Assembly (NCBI GenBank): GCA_017478855.1 | Contig: JAFVCX010000113.1 | Location: 1 to 64,000 of the forward strand | Length of the DNA stretch: 64,000 nt | Direction of reading: 5' to 3' | Source of the DNA: Muribaculaceae bacterium | Lineage (GTDB): Bacteria; Bacteroidota; Bacteroidia; Bacteroidales; Muribaculaceae | Shown: in pieces, positions 50,653-59,080 of the stretch | Numbering within the stretch: position 1 is the stretch's first letter | Layout of the letters: every line of letters starts with the position of its first letter | Program-made: the position numbers and the translations under genes | The notes under the pieces: generated by a model | Database searches by the model: none | What the model was told of the DNA's origin: nothing | What the model saw: only the letters and a program-made list of their open reading frames with translations

Positions 50653-51447
50653 TTATTTACCATATTGTTTTTGCACTTGGGGTACCCACTTGGTGAGGTC
50701 GCTGATGCGCGTTTCGTGGCTGGGATGCGAGCTGAGGAACTCGGGCACACTGGTGGTACTGGCGGCGGCCATCTTTTGCCAGAAAGTGATGGCATTCTGA
50801 GGGTTGTAGCCTGCGATGGTCATGAGCACAAGTCCCATTTTGTCGGCCTCGCTCTCGTGTTTGCGCGAGAAAGGCTGCATCACGCCATATTGCGCACCCA
50901 AGCCGTAGACCTGCTGCGCGATTTGCTGCGTCTGTGCGCTCTTGCCTTGCGTGGCCACTCCTACGGCCACAGCACCATATTGGGCGAGCATTTGCTGGCT
51001 CATGCGCTCGTTGCTGTGCTTGGCCACGGCGTGTGCCACCTCATGGCCCAGCACCACGGCGAGATCATCGTCGCTGCTCATGAGTTTCATAATGCCTTCA
51101 TAGACGACGATTTTGCCACCGGGCATGCACCAAGCGTTCAGTTCGTCGCTTTTGACCAAATTAAACTCCCATGCAAAATTTTTGATTTCGCTTTCAAGGC
51201 CATTGGCACGCAAATAGGCCTCGGTGGCAGCGGCTATCTTCTTGCCCACGCGCGTCACCTGCTCACTTTGAGTTTTTTGGGTGGAAACTTTGGCACTTTG
51301 CATGAAACTGGAATATTGTGCCAGACTTGACTGGAGCACCTCGCTGTCGCTCACCAGATTCAGCTGTTTGCGTCCGGTGATGGGCACCGAACCGCAGCTC
51401 GAAAGCAGCATGGCGGCGGCAAGCAGGATAAAGTAAAGATTTTTCAT
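50653..51447 (-). CDS. M48-family metalloprotease lipoprotein (LoiP/BepA-like)
   Basis: 264 residues. Lipoprotein signal ends AAMLLSSCGS. The zinc motif HEVAH is at residues 135-139 and the third ligand lies in ESEADKMG downstream. Short M48B type without TPR domain, like LoiP, which acts on misfolded outer-membrane proteins in the periplasm. Confidence 0.92.
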   Translation of the reverse strand: MKNLYFILLAAAMLLSSCGSVPITGRKQLNLVSDSEVLQSSLAQYSSFMQSAKVSTQKTQSEQVTRVGKKIAAATEAYLRANGLESEIKNFAWEFNLVKSDELNAWCMPGGKIVVYEGIMKLMSSDDDLAVVLGHEVAHAVAKHSNERMSQQMLAQYGAVAVGVATQGKSAQTQQIAQQVYGLGAQYGVMQPFSRKHESEADKMGLVLMTIAGYNPQNAITFWQKMAAASTTSVPEFLSSHPSHETRISDLTKWVPQVQKQYGK

Positions 51448-51488
51448 AATTATATGTGTATTAAAATGGTTAAGTAAAAGTCAATTTT

Positions 51489-52595
51489 TTAGTGAGTGAC
51501 CACATGTTGCGTGGGCGGCAGGGTCAGGTTTCGGAGTTGCACGGCTTGCGTCACACGCGTGGCCAGCTGCATGAATGCGGCTCCCGAAACGCTGTTGGTC
51601 AGCACCACGGGTGTGCCTCGGTCGCCACCATCGCAAATGCTTGCCACCAGCGGTATTTGTCCCAGCAGCTCCACATGCAGCTCCTCGGCCAAGAGTTTGC
51701 CGCCGTCGTGGCCAAAGATGAAGTAACGCTCGTCGGGATGGCTTGCCGGCGTGAACCACGACATATTCTCCACGATGCCCAAAACGGGCACATTCACTTG
51801 CTCGCCCAAGAACATGGAGATGCCTTTGCGGGCATCGGCCAGCGCCACGGCTTGCGGAGTGGTGACGACGATGGCTCCTGTGATGCCGAGCGTTTGCACC
51901 AAAGTGAGGTGGATGTCGCTGGTGCCCGGTGGAAGGTCGATGATGAAATAATCGAGCTCGCCCCAATCGCCCTCGGTGATGAGTTGCTTGAGCGCGTTGC
52001 TGGCCATGGCTCCACGCCACAACACGGCCTTGTCGCGGTCTACAAGAAACCCTATCGACAGCAATTTCACACCATGTCGCTCCACGGGAATGATGAGATT
52101 TTTGCCATCCGCTTCTCGCAGATAGAGTTGCTCGTCTTCCACACCAAACATCTTGGGCAACGAGGGCCCGAAGATGTCGGCATCGAGCAAGCCCACGCTA
52201 TAGCCCTGCTGGGCGAGCGCCACGGCCAAATTGCTGGCTACGGTAGATTTGCCCACGCCGCCTTTGCCGCTCGAAACGGCAATAATGTTTTTCACGCCGC
52301 TCAGCGGTCGTTCCTCGGCCTGTGCCGGAGCGGCGGGCTGCTTGGTGCTGACGGTGATGTTGCCGCTAATTTCCACTTCGGGACTGATGTGGGTGTTGAT
52401 GGCGACTTCGGCAGCCCGCACCACCGATTTGATGAAGGGGTCGGTGGGGCGGTCGAAAATGAGTGAGAACGACACACGGTTGCCTTGAATGCGAATGTCG
52501 TCGGCCACCATGCCCATTTCCACTATGTTGCGTCCTGTGCCGGGATAGCGCACGGTGCGCAGGGCATCTAAGATGAGAGAAGGGTATAAGTCCAT
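51489..52595 (-). CDS. Mrp/ApbC-family iron-sulfur carrier ATPase
   Basis: 368 residues. N-terminal DUF59-type domain (about 1-90), then the deviant Walker A SSGKGGVGKST near residue 107 and LLDADIFGPSLPKMFG. The CxxC usually seen in the ...NMSWF...IFG region is missing (ASHPDERYFIFGHDGGKLL), which I recall as normal for Bacteroidota members. It carries Fe-S clusters to apo-proteins. It lies 3 bases after trmB on the same strand. Confidence 0.92.
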   Translation of the reverse strand: MDLYPSLILDALRTVRYPGTGRNIVEMGMVADDIRIQGNRVSFSLIFDRPTDPFIKSVVRAAEVAINTHISPEVEISGNITVSTKQPAAPAQAEERPLSGVKNIIAVSSGKGGVGKSTVASNLAVALAQQGYSVGLLDADIFGPSLPKMFGVEDEQLYLREADGKNLIIPVERHGVKLLSIGFLVDRDKAVLWRGAMASNALKQLITEGDWGELDYFIIDLPPGTSDIHLTLVQTLGITGAIVVTTPQAVALADARKGISMFLGEQVNVPVLGIVENMSWFTPASHPDERYFIFGHDGGKLLAEELHVELLGQIPLVASICDGGDRGTPVVLTNSVSGAAFMQLATRVTQAVQLRNLTLPPTQHVVTH

Positions 52596-52598
52596 GCG

Positions 52599-53360
52599 TT
52601 ACAGTTCAGGAGGCTGTGGCGTGTCCACATAGCCTCGGTTATAGCTGCGATAGGTGTCAAATTCTATATCCACCTCCGGCTCTTGCAGCTCAATGCCGTG
52701 AGGCAGGTGAAACTTGATATACTTGATGGTGAGCCCGCGTTGCAGCCACTGGCACTCATAGTGCGTCTTGATTTCAAGAATGTCGCTCGCCAAGTTGCTG
52801 TGGTAGAGGTCGCTCGTGCAAACCTCGGTGGGCAGGTGATTGTGCTCGATGAGTGCGCTCGTGTAGGTGAAGAGAAACGGGCTGTCGGTTTTCAGGTGCA
52901 CGATGCCGCCATCTTTGAGCACATTGCGATAGTTGTTCAAGAAACGAGTGCCCGTGAGCCGCTTGTTCACTTTCTTCATTTGCGGGTCGGGGAAAGTGAT
53001 CCAAATCTCGTCCACCTCATCGGGAGCAAACATGCGGTCGATGATTTCGATGCTGGTGCGCAGAAACGCCACGTTTTTCAGCCCCAAAGCGGTGGCCTGT
53101 TTGGCTCCGGTCCACATGCGCGCTCCTTTGATGTCGACTCCGATGAAGTTTTTATCGGGGAAACGCTTGCCCATCCCCACAGCATACTCACCTTTGCCAC
53201 ATCCCAGCTCAAGCACGATGGGATTGTGGTTGCCGAAATAGTTCTCGTGCCAATGTCCACGCATGGGGCATCCCTCGCCCTCGATGGTGGCCCACGGGAA
53301 CTGGAACACACAGGGCAGCGTGGCCATCTCGGCGAATTTCTTCAGTTTGTTTTTTCCCAT
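52599..53360 (-). CDS. trmB: tRNA (guanine-46-N7)-methyltransferase
   Basis: 253 residues. SAM-binding [29 protein letters not shown], and the family motif [10 protein letters not shown] followed by [12 protein letters not shown]. It makes m7G46 in tRNA variable loops. It is probably in one transcript with the downstream Mrp gene. Confidence 0.95.
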   Translation of the reverse strand: MGKNKLKKFAEMATLPCVFQFPWATIEGEGCPMRGHWHENYFGNHNPIVLELGCGKGEYAVGMGKRFPDKNFIGVDIKGARMWTGAKQATALGLKNVAFLRTSIEIIDRMFAPDEVDEIWITFPDPQMKKVNKRLTGTRFLNNYRNVLKDGGIVHLKTDSPFLFTYTSALIEHNHLPTEVCTSDLYHSNLASDILEIKTHYECQWLQRGLTIKYIKFHLPHGIELQEPEVDIEFDTYRSYNRGYVDTPQPPEL

Positions 53361-53379
53361 GAGAAAATGTGTGTGAGGC

Positions 53380-54912
53380 TTACTCGATAACGACTTGGTG
53401 TTTGCGCCCGCACAGGCTCACGGTGTAGTGGCCGGGCGCGAGGCCGGGACACACGTTGATGCCTGCCCGCACTTTCATCTGCATGCGCATGCCGCCATCG
53501 GCTACAATCGATATGGTTTCGGGGCGTGGTGCCTGAATGACGATGTTGTTGCCGCTGGCCATGACGCGTCCCAGCAAGATGTTGATGGCCGCATTCACGT
53601 CGGTCACATCCACCTCTCCGTCGCCGGTGATATCGGCCGGGTTCTTATATTCACTGGCACTGTTTTTGCCGAGCAGCACGTTGATGATGGCGTTGATGTC
53701 CACCACGTCCACCACTCCATCGCCTGTGACGTCGCCCAAAATAGAACCGGCCTCGATGGTGAATTCGCGCCACTGGGGTGCGGCTTCATAGTCGGCCATG
53801 GCCGATGTGGGCACTTTGAGCGTCACGGCGGGCTGATTGACTCCGGCCCACACGTCGTGGCCCGCTTCGGGGACCACATTGGCGTTGCTTGTGATGGTTT
53901 GCAGGCCGATGTTGCCGCCCATTGCCTCGCTGCCCACGCGGGTGAGGGTAGTGGGAAAGGTGACGGTGGCCAGCTGCGAGGCGTTGTAAAGAGCACGCTC
54001 ACCAATGCTGTCGATGCCGGTTTGTCCCAATTCGAGTCGGGTCAAGCCTTCCGCACCTGCCAGTGCATAGGGAGGCAGGCTGCCAAGTTGCCGGGGCAAG
54101 GAAATGCTGCCCAGCGACTTAATGTAGAGAAACGCCCCCCAGCCTATCTGTGCGAGGCGGGTGGGCAGTTCCACGTGGGTGAGTGGCGTCTGCGCAAAGG
54201 CATAGTCGCCCATGCTTGCCCACTTGCTGAGGCTGCTTGCCTGCAACGTGGTGAGCGACGTGGCCGCAAAGGCTTCGGCTCCCACCGAAGTGGTGCTTGC
54301 CGGCAAACTGATGGCTGTGAGGTTGCTGCAACCATAGAAAGCGCGGTCGCCGATGGCAAGATTGCCAGCTCCATTGCCAAAGTTCACCTTTTTCAAAGCC
54401 ACGCATTGCGCAAAAGCGCCGTCGGCCAGTGTGGCCAGTGCGGCAGGCAATGTCACTTCTTGCAACGCGGAGCAACCTGCAAAGGCATAGGCTCCAACTA
54501 TGGTGAGTGTGGAGGGCAGCGTCACCGAGGTGAGCCGGGTGCAACCGGCCAGTGCAGCCTCGCCCAGCGTTGTGGCCTCGGCGGGCAGACGCAGTGTGGT
54601 CAGGTTTTCCATGCTGGCCAGCGAGCCCGACGGTATGGCTTGCGACGGATAGTCAAACTCGTTGAGGAATAAAGCCTTGTCGCTATGATGTGCCGTGATG
54701 CTCGCTCTTGAAAGATCCAGCGTGCGCAGCGTGCGCAGCGAGTCGGCAATAAAAACGAAGTCGCGGGCATCCATCGTTCCGCTCACGGTGAGTGCCGTGA
54801 TGCTTTTGTTGGTTACAAGTTGGCTGAGTAGCCCCGAAGAGCACTCAACGCTCACCGCCTGCGCCATGATGGTAGTGGCGGCCATGATAATCGACAATAT
54901 GAGGTTGCGCAT
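53380..54912 (-). CDS. Secreted BspA-like LRR protein with internal dockerin-like module
   Basis: 510 residues with signal peptide ([19 protein letters not shown]). Residues about 40-370 are BspA-type leucine-rich repeats (LRR_5), e.g. [20 protein letters not shown] and [20 protein letters not shown]. The dockerin-like module is at 393-449 ([14 protein letters not shown] and [14 protein letters not shown]), and unlike the other six it is internal, followed by a 61-residue tail. The tail resembles a sorting domain in position and in its [17 protein letters not shown] ending. LRR proteins of this type bind host or bacterial surfaces. Confidence 0.85.
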   Translation of the reverse strand: MRNLILSIIMAATTIMAQAVSVECSSGLLSQLVTNKSITALTVSGTMDARDFVFIADSLRTLRTLDLSRASITAHHSDKALFLNEFDYPSQAIPSGSLASMENLTTLRLPAEATTLGEAALAGCTRLTSVTLPSTLTIVGAYAFAGCSALQEVTLPAALATLADGAFAQCVALKKVNFGNGAGNLAIGDRAFYGCSNLTAISLPASTTSVGAEAFAATSLTTLQASSLSKWASMGDYAFAQTPLTHVELPTRLAQIGWGAFLYIKSLGSISLPRQLGSLPPYALAGAEGLTRLELGQTGIDSIGERALYNASQLATVTFPTTLTRVGSEAMGGNIGLQTITSNANVVPEAGHDVWAGVNQPAVTLKVPTSAMADYEAAPQWREFTIEAGSILGDVTGDGVVDVVDINAIINVLLGKNSASEYKNPADITGDGEVDVTDVNAAINILLGRVMASGNNIVIQAPRPETISIVADGGMRMQMKVRAGINVCPGLAPGHYTVSLCGRKHQVVIE

Positions 54913-55012
54913 AGGCCTTGTGTTTTGCGTGACAGGTTCTTTTGCTTATAACGAAAATACCTCGGCATCTATTATGTGCGTCAGGCCGAAATAACCGCTA
55001 TAATTCAACTTA

Positions 55013-55020
55013 CAAAAATA
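55013..55020 (-). promoter_or_regulatory. -7 box for the LRR-dockerin gene at 53380-54912
   Basis: Minus-strand TATTTTTG, about 100 bases upstream of ATG 54912. Confidence 0.4.
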
Positions 55021-55054
55021 CGAAAAAAGTTTGAAACTTCTGCCGCGGGCCGCA

Positions 55055-55091
55055 AAAAAAAGAGTAATTGCCCGTGGCAACTACTCTTTTT
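55055..55091 (-). terminator. Terminator after the second LRR-dockerin gene
   Basis: Minus-strand hairpin AAAAAGAGTAGTTGCC / GGCAATTACTCTTTTT (one mismatch) with a 3-base loop and a long T-run. Confidence 0.85.
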
Positions 55092-55147
55092 GTTCTTTGA
55101 TAGGAAGCTTCTTGCCGGCCACACAAGTGACCCGCGCTCCTGTTGCG

Positions 55148-56518
55148 TCATTTCTTCTTCGAGCGGCGAACGGTGGTTTTGCCTCCGTTGAGCACAGCTT
55201 GCACGATGATGTTGACATCGGCCACGTCGATGTGCCCGTCGCCATTGGCGTCGGCCACAAGGAGGTTGATACCTTCAGGCTTGTTGCCCAAAACTTGTGC
55301 CACCACCATGTTGACATCGGCCACATCCACATAGCCATCACCATTCACGTCATAGAGCAGATAATCGTGCAGGATGTAGAACTTGTTCCATTGTTCGGCC
55401 GATTCGTAAAGGCTGGCCACTTCGTTGTTGAGGGTGCCTAATTTCACCAGTGGCTGGTCAACGCCGGCCCACACGCTATCGCCCAGTGAAGGGGGTGTGG
55501 AGGCGGCGATGTCGATTTGCTCAAGTCCCGTCATGCCGGCCATGGCTTGTGTGCCCAGCTGGGTCACGCTTGCCGGGATGGCCATGTGGCGCATGGCGCT
55601 GACGTTATAGAAGGCATAAGCACCAATGGTGTCGATGCCCTCACGCAACAGGCTGTCGAGTTGCAGGCTGGAGTTGCCGGCAAACGTCAGGTCGCGCACT
55701 TGCTTGACCGCTGCCGGAAGTGCCACCTGATTGAGCTGAGAGTCGCCAAAGAACACGCCTTCGCCCATGTGCTTCACACTGGCGGGCAGTGCGGCAGCCG
55801 TTATGGGTGTGGCGGCCAAAGCCCATGCGGCAATGCTGTCGAGAGCAGCGGCTTGTGTGGCATCAAACTCAACCAGTCCTGTGCCATGAAACGCTTCGGC
55901 CCCGATGGCTGTCACTCGCTCGCCCATGATGATGGCGTTGAGTGCGCTGTCGGCCAAAAAGGCGTAGTCGCCAATGGTGCCCGACGCAATGGTGGCCGTC
56001 TTGAGGCCATAGCAGTGGGCAAAGGCTCCTGTGCCAAGTGTAGCGAGGCTATCGGGCAAAACGATGGATGTGAGCGCACTGCCGCTAAAGGCGAAATCGT
56101 CAATCAACCTGACGGTAGCGGGAATCTCAATCGTCGTTAAGGCCGTGCAACCGGCCAGCGAGGCGTTGCCCAGCGCTTGCAGGTTCTTGGGCAGCTTGAT
56201 TTCCTCGAGCTGTGTGCCCATGAGAATGGAGTGGGGCAGCGTGGCGGCCGGATAGTCATAGACCAGCGCCGTGAGGGGGCTTTGGGTGGCCGTGTAGGCC
56301 ACGATGGAGGCCTCGCTCAAGTCGAGCGCAACGAGGTTGGGCAGCGAGTCGGCGATGAAGCGGAAGTCACGGGCATCAATCTCTCCTGTGATGGTGAGCT
56401 GGCTCATGTCACGACCGGTGAGTGCCGCCGACAGTTGGCCGGGAGTGGATGCCACTTCAACGGCACTGACCGTGAGGGTCAGTGCCATCAAAGCGGCTGT
56501 GATGATGTCTCGTTTCAT
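55148..56518 (-). CDS. Secreted BspA-like LRR protein with C-terminal dockerin-like module
   Basis: 456 residues from ATG 56518 (MKRDIITAALMALTLTVSAV signal); a GTG three codons earlier is less likely. BspA-type LRRs at about 60-350 (LAGCTALTTIEIPATVRLID), similar in plan to the neighbour. The dockerin-like module is at 390-446 (DVNGDGYVDVADVN and DANGDGHIDVADVN) and is followed by a short basic end KTTVRRSKKK instead of a sorting tail. It begins 27 bases after the cohesin-like gene on the same strand with no terminator between, so the two are probably one transcript. Confidence 0.85.
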   Translation of the reverse strand: MKRDIITAALMALTLTVSAVEVASTPGQLSAALTGRDMSQLTITGEIDARDFRFIADSLPNLVALDLSEASIVAYTATQSPLTALVYDYPAATLPHSILMGTQLEEIKLPKNLQALGNASLAGCTALTTIEIPATVRLIDDFAFSGSALTSIVLPDSLATLGTGAFAHCYGLKTATIASGTIGDYAFLADSALNAIIMGERVTAIGAEAFHGTGLVEFDATQAAALDSIAAWALAATPITAAALPASVKHMGEGVFFGDSQLNQVALPAAVKQVRDLTFAGNSSLQLDSLLREGIDTIGAYAFYNVSAMRHMAIPASVTQLGTQAMAGMTGLEQIDIAASTPPSLGDSVWAGVDQPLVKLGTLNNEVASLYESAEQWNKFYILHDYLLYDVNGDGYVDVADVNMVVAQVLGNKPEGINLLVADANGDGHIDVADVNIIVQAVLNGGKTTVRRSKKK

Positions 56519-56545
56519 CTGAATCACTGAAAGCGGGAATTTCTA

Positions 56546-57925
56546 TTATTTAACAAGCACCTTAGTGGCTTGGCCGTCGGCCACCACCACATAAACACCG
56601 GCTGCGCCCACTGTGGTCACAGCTTTTGCACTCAGTTTGGCACCGGCTGCATTAAACACAGCCACATTGCCGGCACCCGTCACGGTGATGGTGCGGCCCT
56701 CAACGCTCACTTGCACGTTGCCGGCATCAATAGCGTCGACACCGGTGAAGAGCTCGGCATTGGGCACCTCAAGCGGATAAACGAGGTAGTTTTGGAACGA
56801 CAGGTCGTCGCTGGCTTTCACCTTGCTGGGAGCATTGGTGGTTTCCTCGGCATCCCAAGCGGCTTTGAGTTGTGCCACAGCGTTATCGAGCTGGTAATAA
56901 GAGTTGGGAACCAGTTCGGTGGTGCCTTCATACCAGTCGAGGCACAGGCTTGCGCTCTGGCCACGGTGTCCGCCATTGAGGCCGCGATAACCGCGCATGA
57001 CACCACCGGGCTCGTCGTCAAAGTAATAGCCGGTGAGGGTGATCACCTCGTTGGCCTTCGGCGCGAATTTGTTCACGGGGTCGCCCAGATAATACACTTT
57101 CGGAGTGACGGTCACTTCGGCGGTTGCAGTTTTGGGAGCAGCCGTGATGGTGAGGGTGGGGTTGGTGTCTTTGTCAGAGAATGTGCCTAGCAGCGTTTGA
57201 CCGGCGATGGTGGTCATCTGCGACACAGTGGCATAGGTTTCGGCATCGGCGGTGAGCTTCACCCAGTTGTCCTTGCCGTCGCTGGCAAAGATGAGGTTGT
57301 TCTTAGCGGCTTTGGCCACCACTGCGAGAGGCTCGTTGATGACGTATTCATTGCCGTTCACGCCCTCGGTGAGCACTTTGGCCAGCGGTGTGGTGGCGCG
57401 AATGACGTTGGTGTATGTCGTGTTGCCAAATCGGATGGATGTGTTCGGGTCGGCGGCATCGGTGAAAACGATGTCTTTAACCACAAGACCTGTGGTGCCT
57501 TCGAAATCCTCGGCAGCCGTGACTTTTAGGCGTGCTACCGCTCCTTCGTGGCCCAGCATATCGAGTTGCTTCATTGAGTAGACAATGATGCGGCAAGTAT
57601 TCTCGTCGGTTTTAAGGTTTTTATCAAGTTGGTGCGAAAGCGTTTTCGAATCGGGATCGTCCTCGTCTTCCAAATAGGTTGAATAGCGCGAGAGGCCGGA
57701 GATGAGCGCGTTCTCAATCTTGATTTTTTCGTTCAGCTCAATGTCGACCTGCCAACCACGCATGATATAGGCGGGGTTGTCCATCATAAGATAGACCCAT
57801 TTGGTTTCGCCCGGAGCGATGTTAAAGTCCTCAATGTAGAGGCGATCTCCTTCGGCAGCTGATGCCGAGAGTGCTGCTATGGCGCAAAGAGCCATGAACA
57901 GCGAGCGGATGAATGACTTGTTCAT
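56546..57925 (-). CDS. Secreted cohesin-like protein with OB-like domain and sorting-like tail
   Basis: 459 residues from ATG 57925; signal peptide MNKSFIRSLFMALCAIAALS then ASAAEG. Residues about 25-170 look like a cohesin: GDRLYIEDFNIAPGETKWVY matches the 'xVxIxDFxIxPGExxxVxV' first strands, GWQVDIELNEKIKIEN the 'FQFDIxLPxGxxI' pair, and GAVARLKVTAAEDFEG the late 'LxxIxVxA' strand. A second domain (about 195-345) has the layout of an OB fold. The last ~45 residues (GNVAVFNAAGAKLSAKAV, then GVYVVVADGQATKVLVK) are a type-A-like C-terminal sorting domain. It heads a two-gene operon with an LRR-dockerin gene. Confidence 0.7.
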   Translation of the reverse strand: MNKSFIRSLFMALCAIAALSASAAEGDRLYIEDFNIAPGETKWVYLMMDNPAYIMRGWQVDIELNEKIKIENALISGLSRYSTYLEDEDDPDSKTLSHQLDKNLKTDENTCRIIVYSMKQLDMLGHEGAVARLKVTAAEDFEGTTGLVVKDIVFTDAADPNTSIRFGNTTYTNVIRATTPLAKVLTEGVNGNEYVINEPLAVVAKAAKNNLIFASDGKDNWVKLTADAETYATVSQMTTIAGQTLLGTFSDKDTNPTLTITAAPKTATAEVTVTPKVYYLGDPVNKFAPKANEVITLTGYYFDDEPGGVMRGYRGLNGGHRGQSASLCLDWYEGTTELVPNSYYQLDNAVAQLKAAWDAEETTNAPSKVKASDDLSFQNYLVYPLEVPNAELFTGVDAIDAGNVQVSVEGRTITVTGAGNVAVFNAAGAKLSAKAVTTVGAAGVYVVVADGQATKVLVK

Positions 57926-57971
57926 AATATGTTTTTTATGAGTTAATGATGATGTTCTGCTTATCAACCTA

Positions 57972-57979
57972 CAAAGTTA
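57972..57979 (-). promoter_or_regulatory. -7 box for the cohesin-like/LRR-dockerin operon
   Basis: Minus-strand TAACTTTG, 47 bases upstream of ATG 57925. Confidence 0.55.
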
Positions 57980-58136
57980 GGCATAATAAATGAAACGACA
58001 AAAGTTTTTTGCCTTTTTCGTGGGCTGTGCAGCCGATAATGGCTCAAAAATGTGTTTGTGCCGACCAAAAAGTGGTGATGAATCGCTTTGAAAAAAGCCG
58101 GGGATAGCGGTTAGGGGCTGTGTGGCCATCAAGCGA

Positions 58137-58170
58137 GTGGCGGCATCACATTTTGCAGTGATGCCGCCAC
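58137..58170 (-). terminator. Strong hairpin downstream of rpmA
   Basis: Perfect 13-base arms GTGGCGGCATCAC / GTGATGCCGCCAC with an 8-base loop, 63 bases after the rpmA stop. No T-run follows on the minus strand, so it may protect the transcript end rather than terminate. Confidence 0.5.
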
Positions 58171-58232
58171 TTGAGTGTCTTGCCATCGCTCACTGTGAAG
58201 GAGTGGTGGCGGTGGGGTTGTGTCGTTGTTGT

Positions 58233-58502
58233 TTAGTTCTGCTCGGCCTTGGGTGCCTCAATCACGTTGATGTAGGTGTGGCCAGCCCGATGCTGGAATT
58301 CCACAGTGCCATCAACGAGTGCGTAGAGCGTATGGTCACGGCCCATGCCCACGTTTTTGCCCGGGCGATGCACAGTGCCACGCTGGCGGCGAATGATGTT
58401 GCCGGCCTTAGCAAATTGCCCACCATAAATCTTCACGCCGAGTCGTTTGCTTTCAGACTCGCGTCCGTTCTTCGAACTACCTACACCTTTTTTATGTGCC
58501 AT
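58233..58502 (-). CDS. rpmA: 50S ribosomal protein L27
   Basis: 89 residues beginning [24 protein letters not shown], the flexible L27 tail that reaches the peptidyl-transferase centre, then [17 protein letters not shown]. 26 bases after rplU in the usual order. Confidence 0.98.
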   Translation of the reverse strand: MAHKKGVGSSKNGRESESKRLGVKIYGGQFAKAGNIIRRQRGTVHRPGKNVGMGRDHTLYALVDGTVEFQHRAGHTYINVIEAPKAEQN

Positions 58503-58528
58503 AATCGATAACTGGTTTTTTAGGGGGG

Positions 58529-58849
58529 TTAAGCAATGACTTCTTTAATCTCTATTTGAGTGAACTGCTGGCGATGGCCGTTCAAGCGGCGATAGCCTTT
58601 GCGACGTTTTTTCTTGAAAACAATCACGTGTTCACCTTTCACGAGGGGAGTCTTTACCTCGCAAACAACTTTTGCACCCTCGATGGTGGGTGCGCCCACG
58701 GTTACGTTGCCATCGGCATCGAGCAGGAGAACCTTGTTGAACTCAACGGTGTCGCCCTCTTTCACGTCTTTGCCCAGATGGTGGACATACAATTTGCGGC
58801 CGGCTTCGGCGCGGAATTGTTGTCCCTGAATTTCTACGATTGCGTACAT
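58529..58849 (-). CDS. rplU: 50S ribosomal protein L21
   Basis: 106 residues; [20 protein letters not shown] is the conserved N-terminus and [19 protein letters not shown] the RNA-binding C-terminal block. First gene of the rplU-rpmA operon, preceded by a leader of about 90 bases. Confidence 0.98.
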   Translation of the reverse strand: MYAIVEIQGQQFRAEAGRKLYVHHLGKDVKEGDTVEFNKVLLLDADGNVTVGAPTIEGAKVVCEVKTPLVKGEHVIVFKKKRRKGYRRLNGHRQQFTQIEIKEVIA

Positions 58850-58947
58850 TTAATAGGATGTGTTACAATGTCGTGTCCATACGGCGGCTCGTGCCTCAAT
58901 CTCGGTTCGCACGTGCGCTTATTGGTGCCTTTTGGAAAAATGCGGTG

Positions 58948-58955
58948 CAAAGGTA
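58948..58955 (-). promoter_or_regulatory. -7 box for rplU-rpmA and its leader
   Basis: Minus-strand TACCTTTG, 99 bases upstream of ATG 58849. The leader contains the 10-base palindrome CGCACGTGCG (58908-58917). Confidence 0.5.
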
Positions 58956-59080
58956 GTTATTTCTGCCCAATATGGATGAGCCGCAGCAAAGAAAAAAGGT
59001 CAATCTGGGTAAGATTAACCTTTTTTAACTTGTTGTGTGCCTTTTGACCTGCTGCTCAGCGACGTGGCAAAGTCCGGCGA

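Larger units (their letters stand above)
57926..58232. other. 307-bp intergenic region between the cohesin-like gene and rpmA
   Basis: Holds the promoter of the cohesin-like operon (57972-57979) and the rpmA downstream hairpin (58137-58170). Nothing else recognised. Confidence 0.7.

Noticed and set aside
51700..51760. Missing CxxC in the Mrp protein as a sign of inactivation
   Set aside because: I recall the same absence in other Bacteroidota Mrp proteins, and Walker A and flanking motifs are intact.
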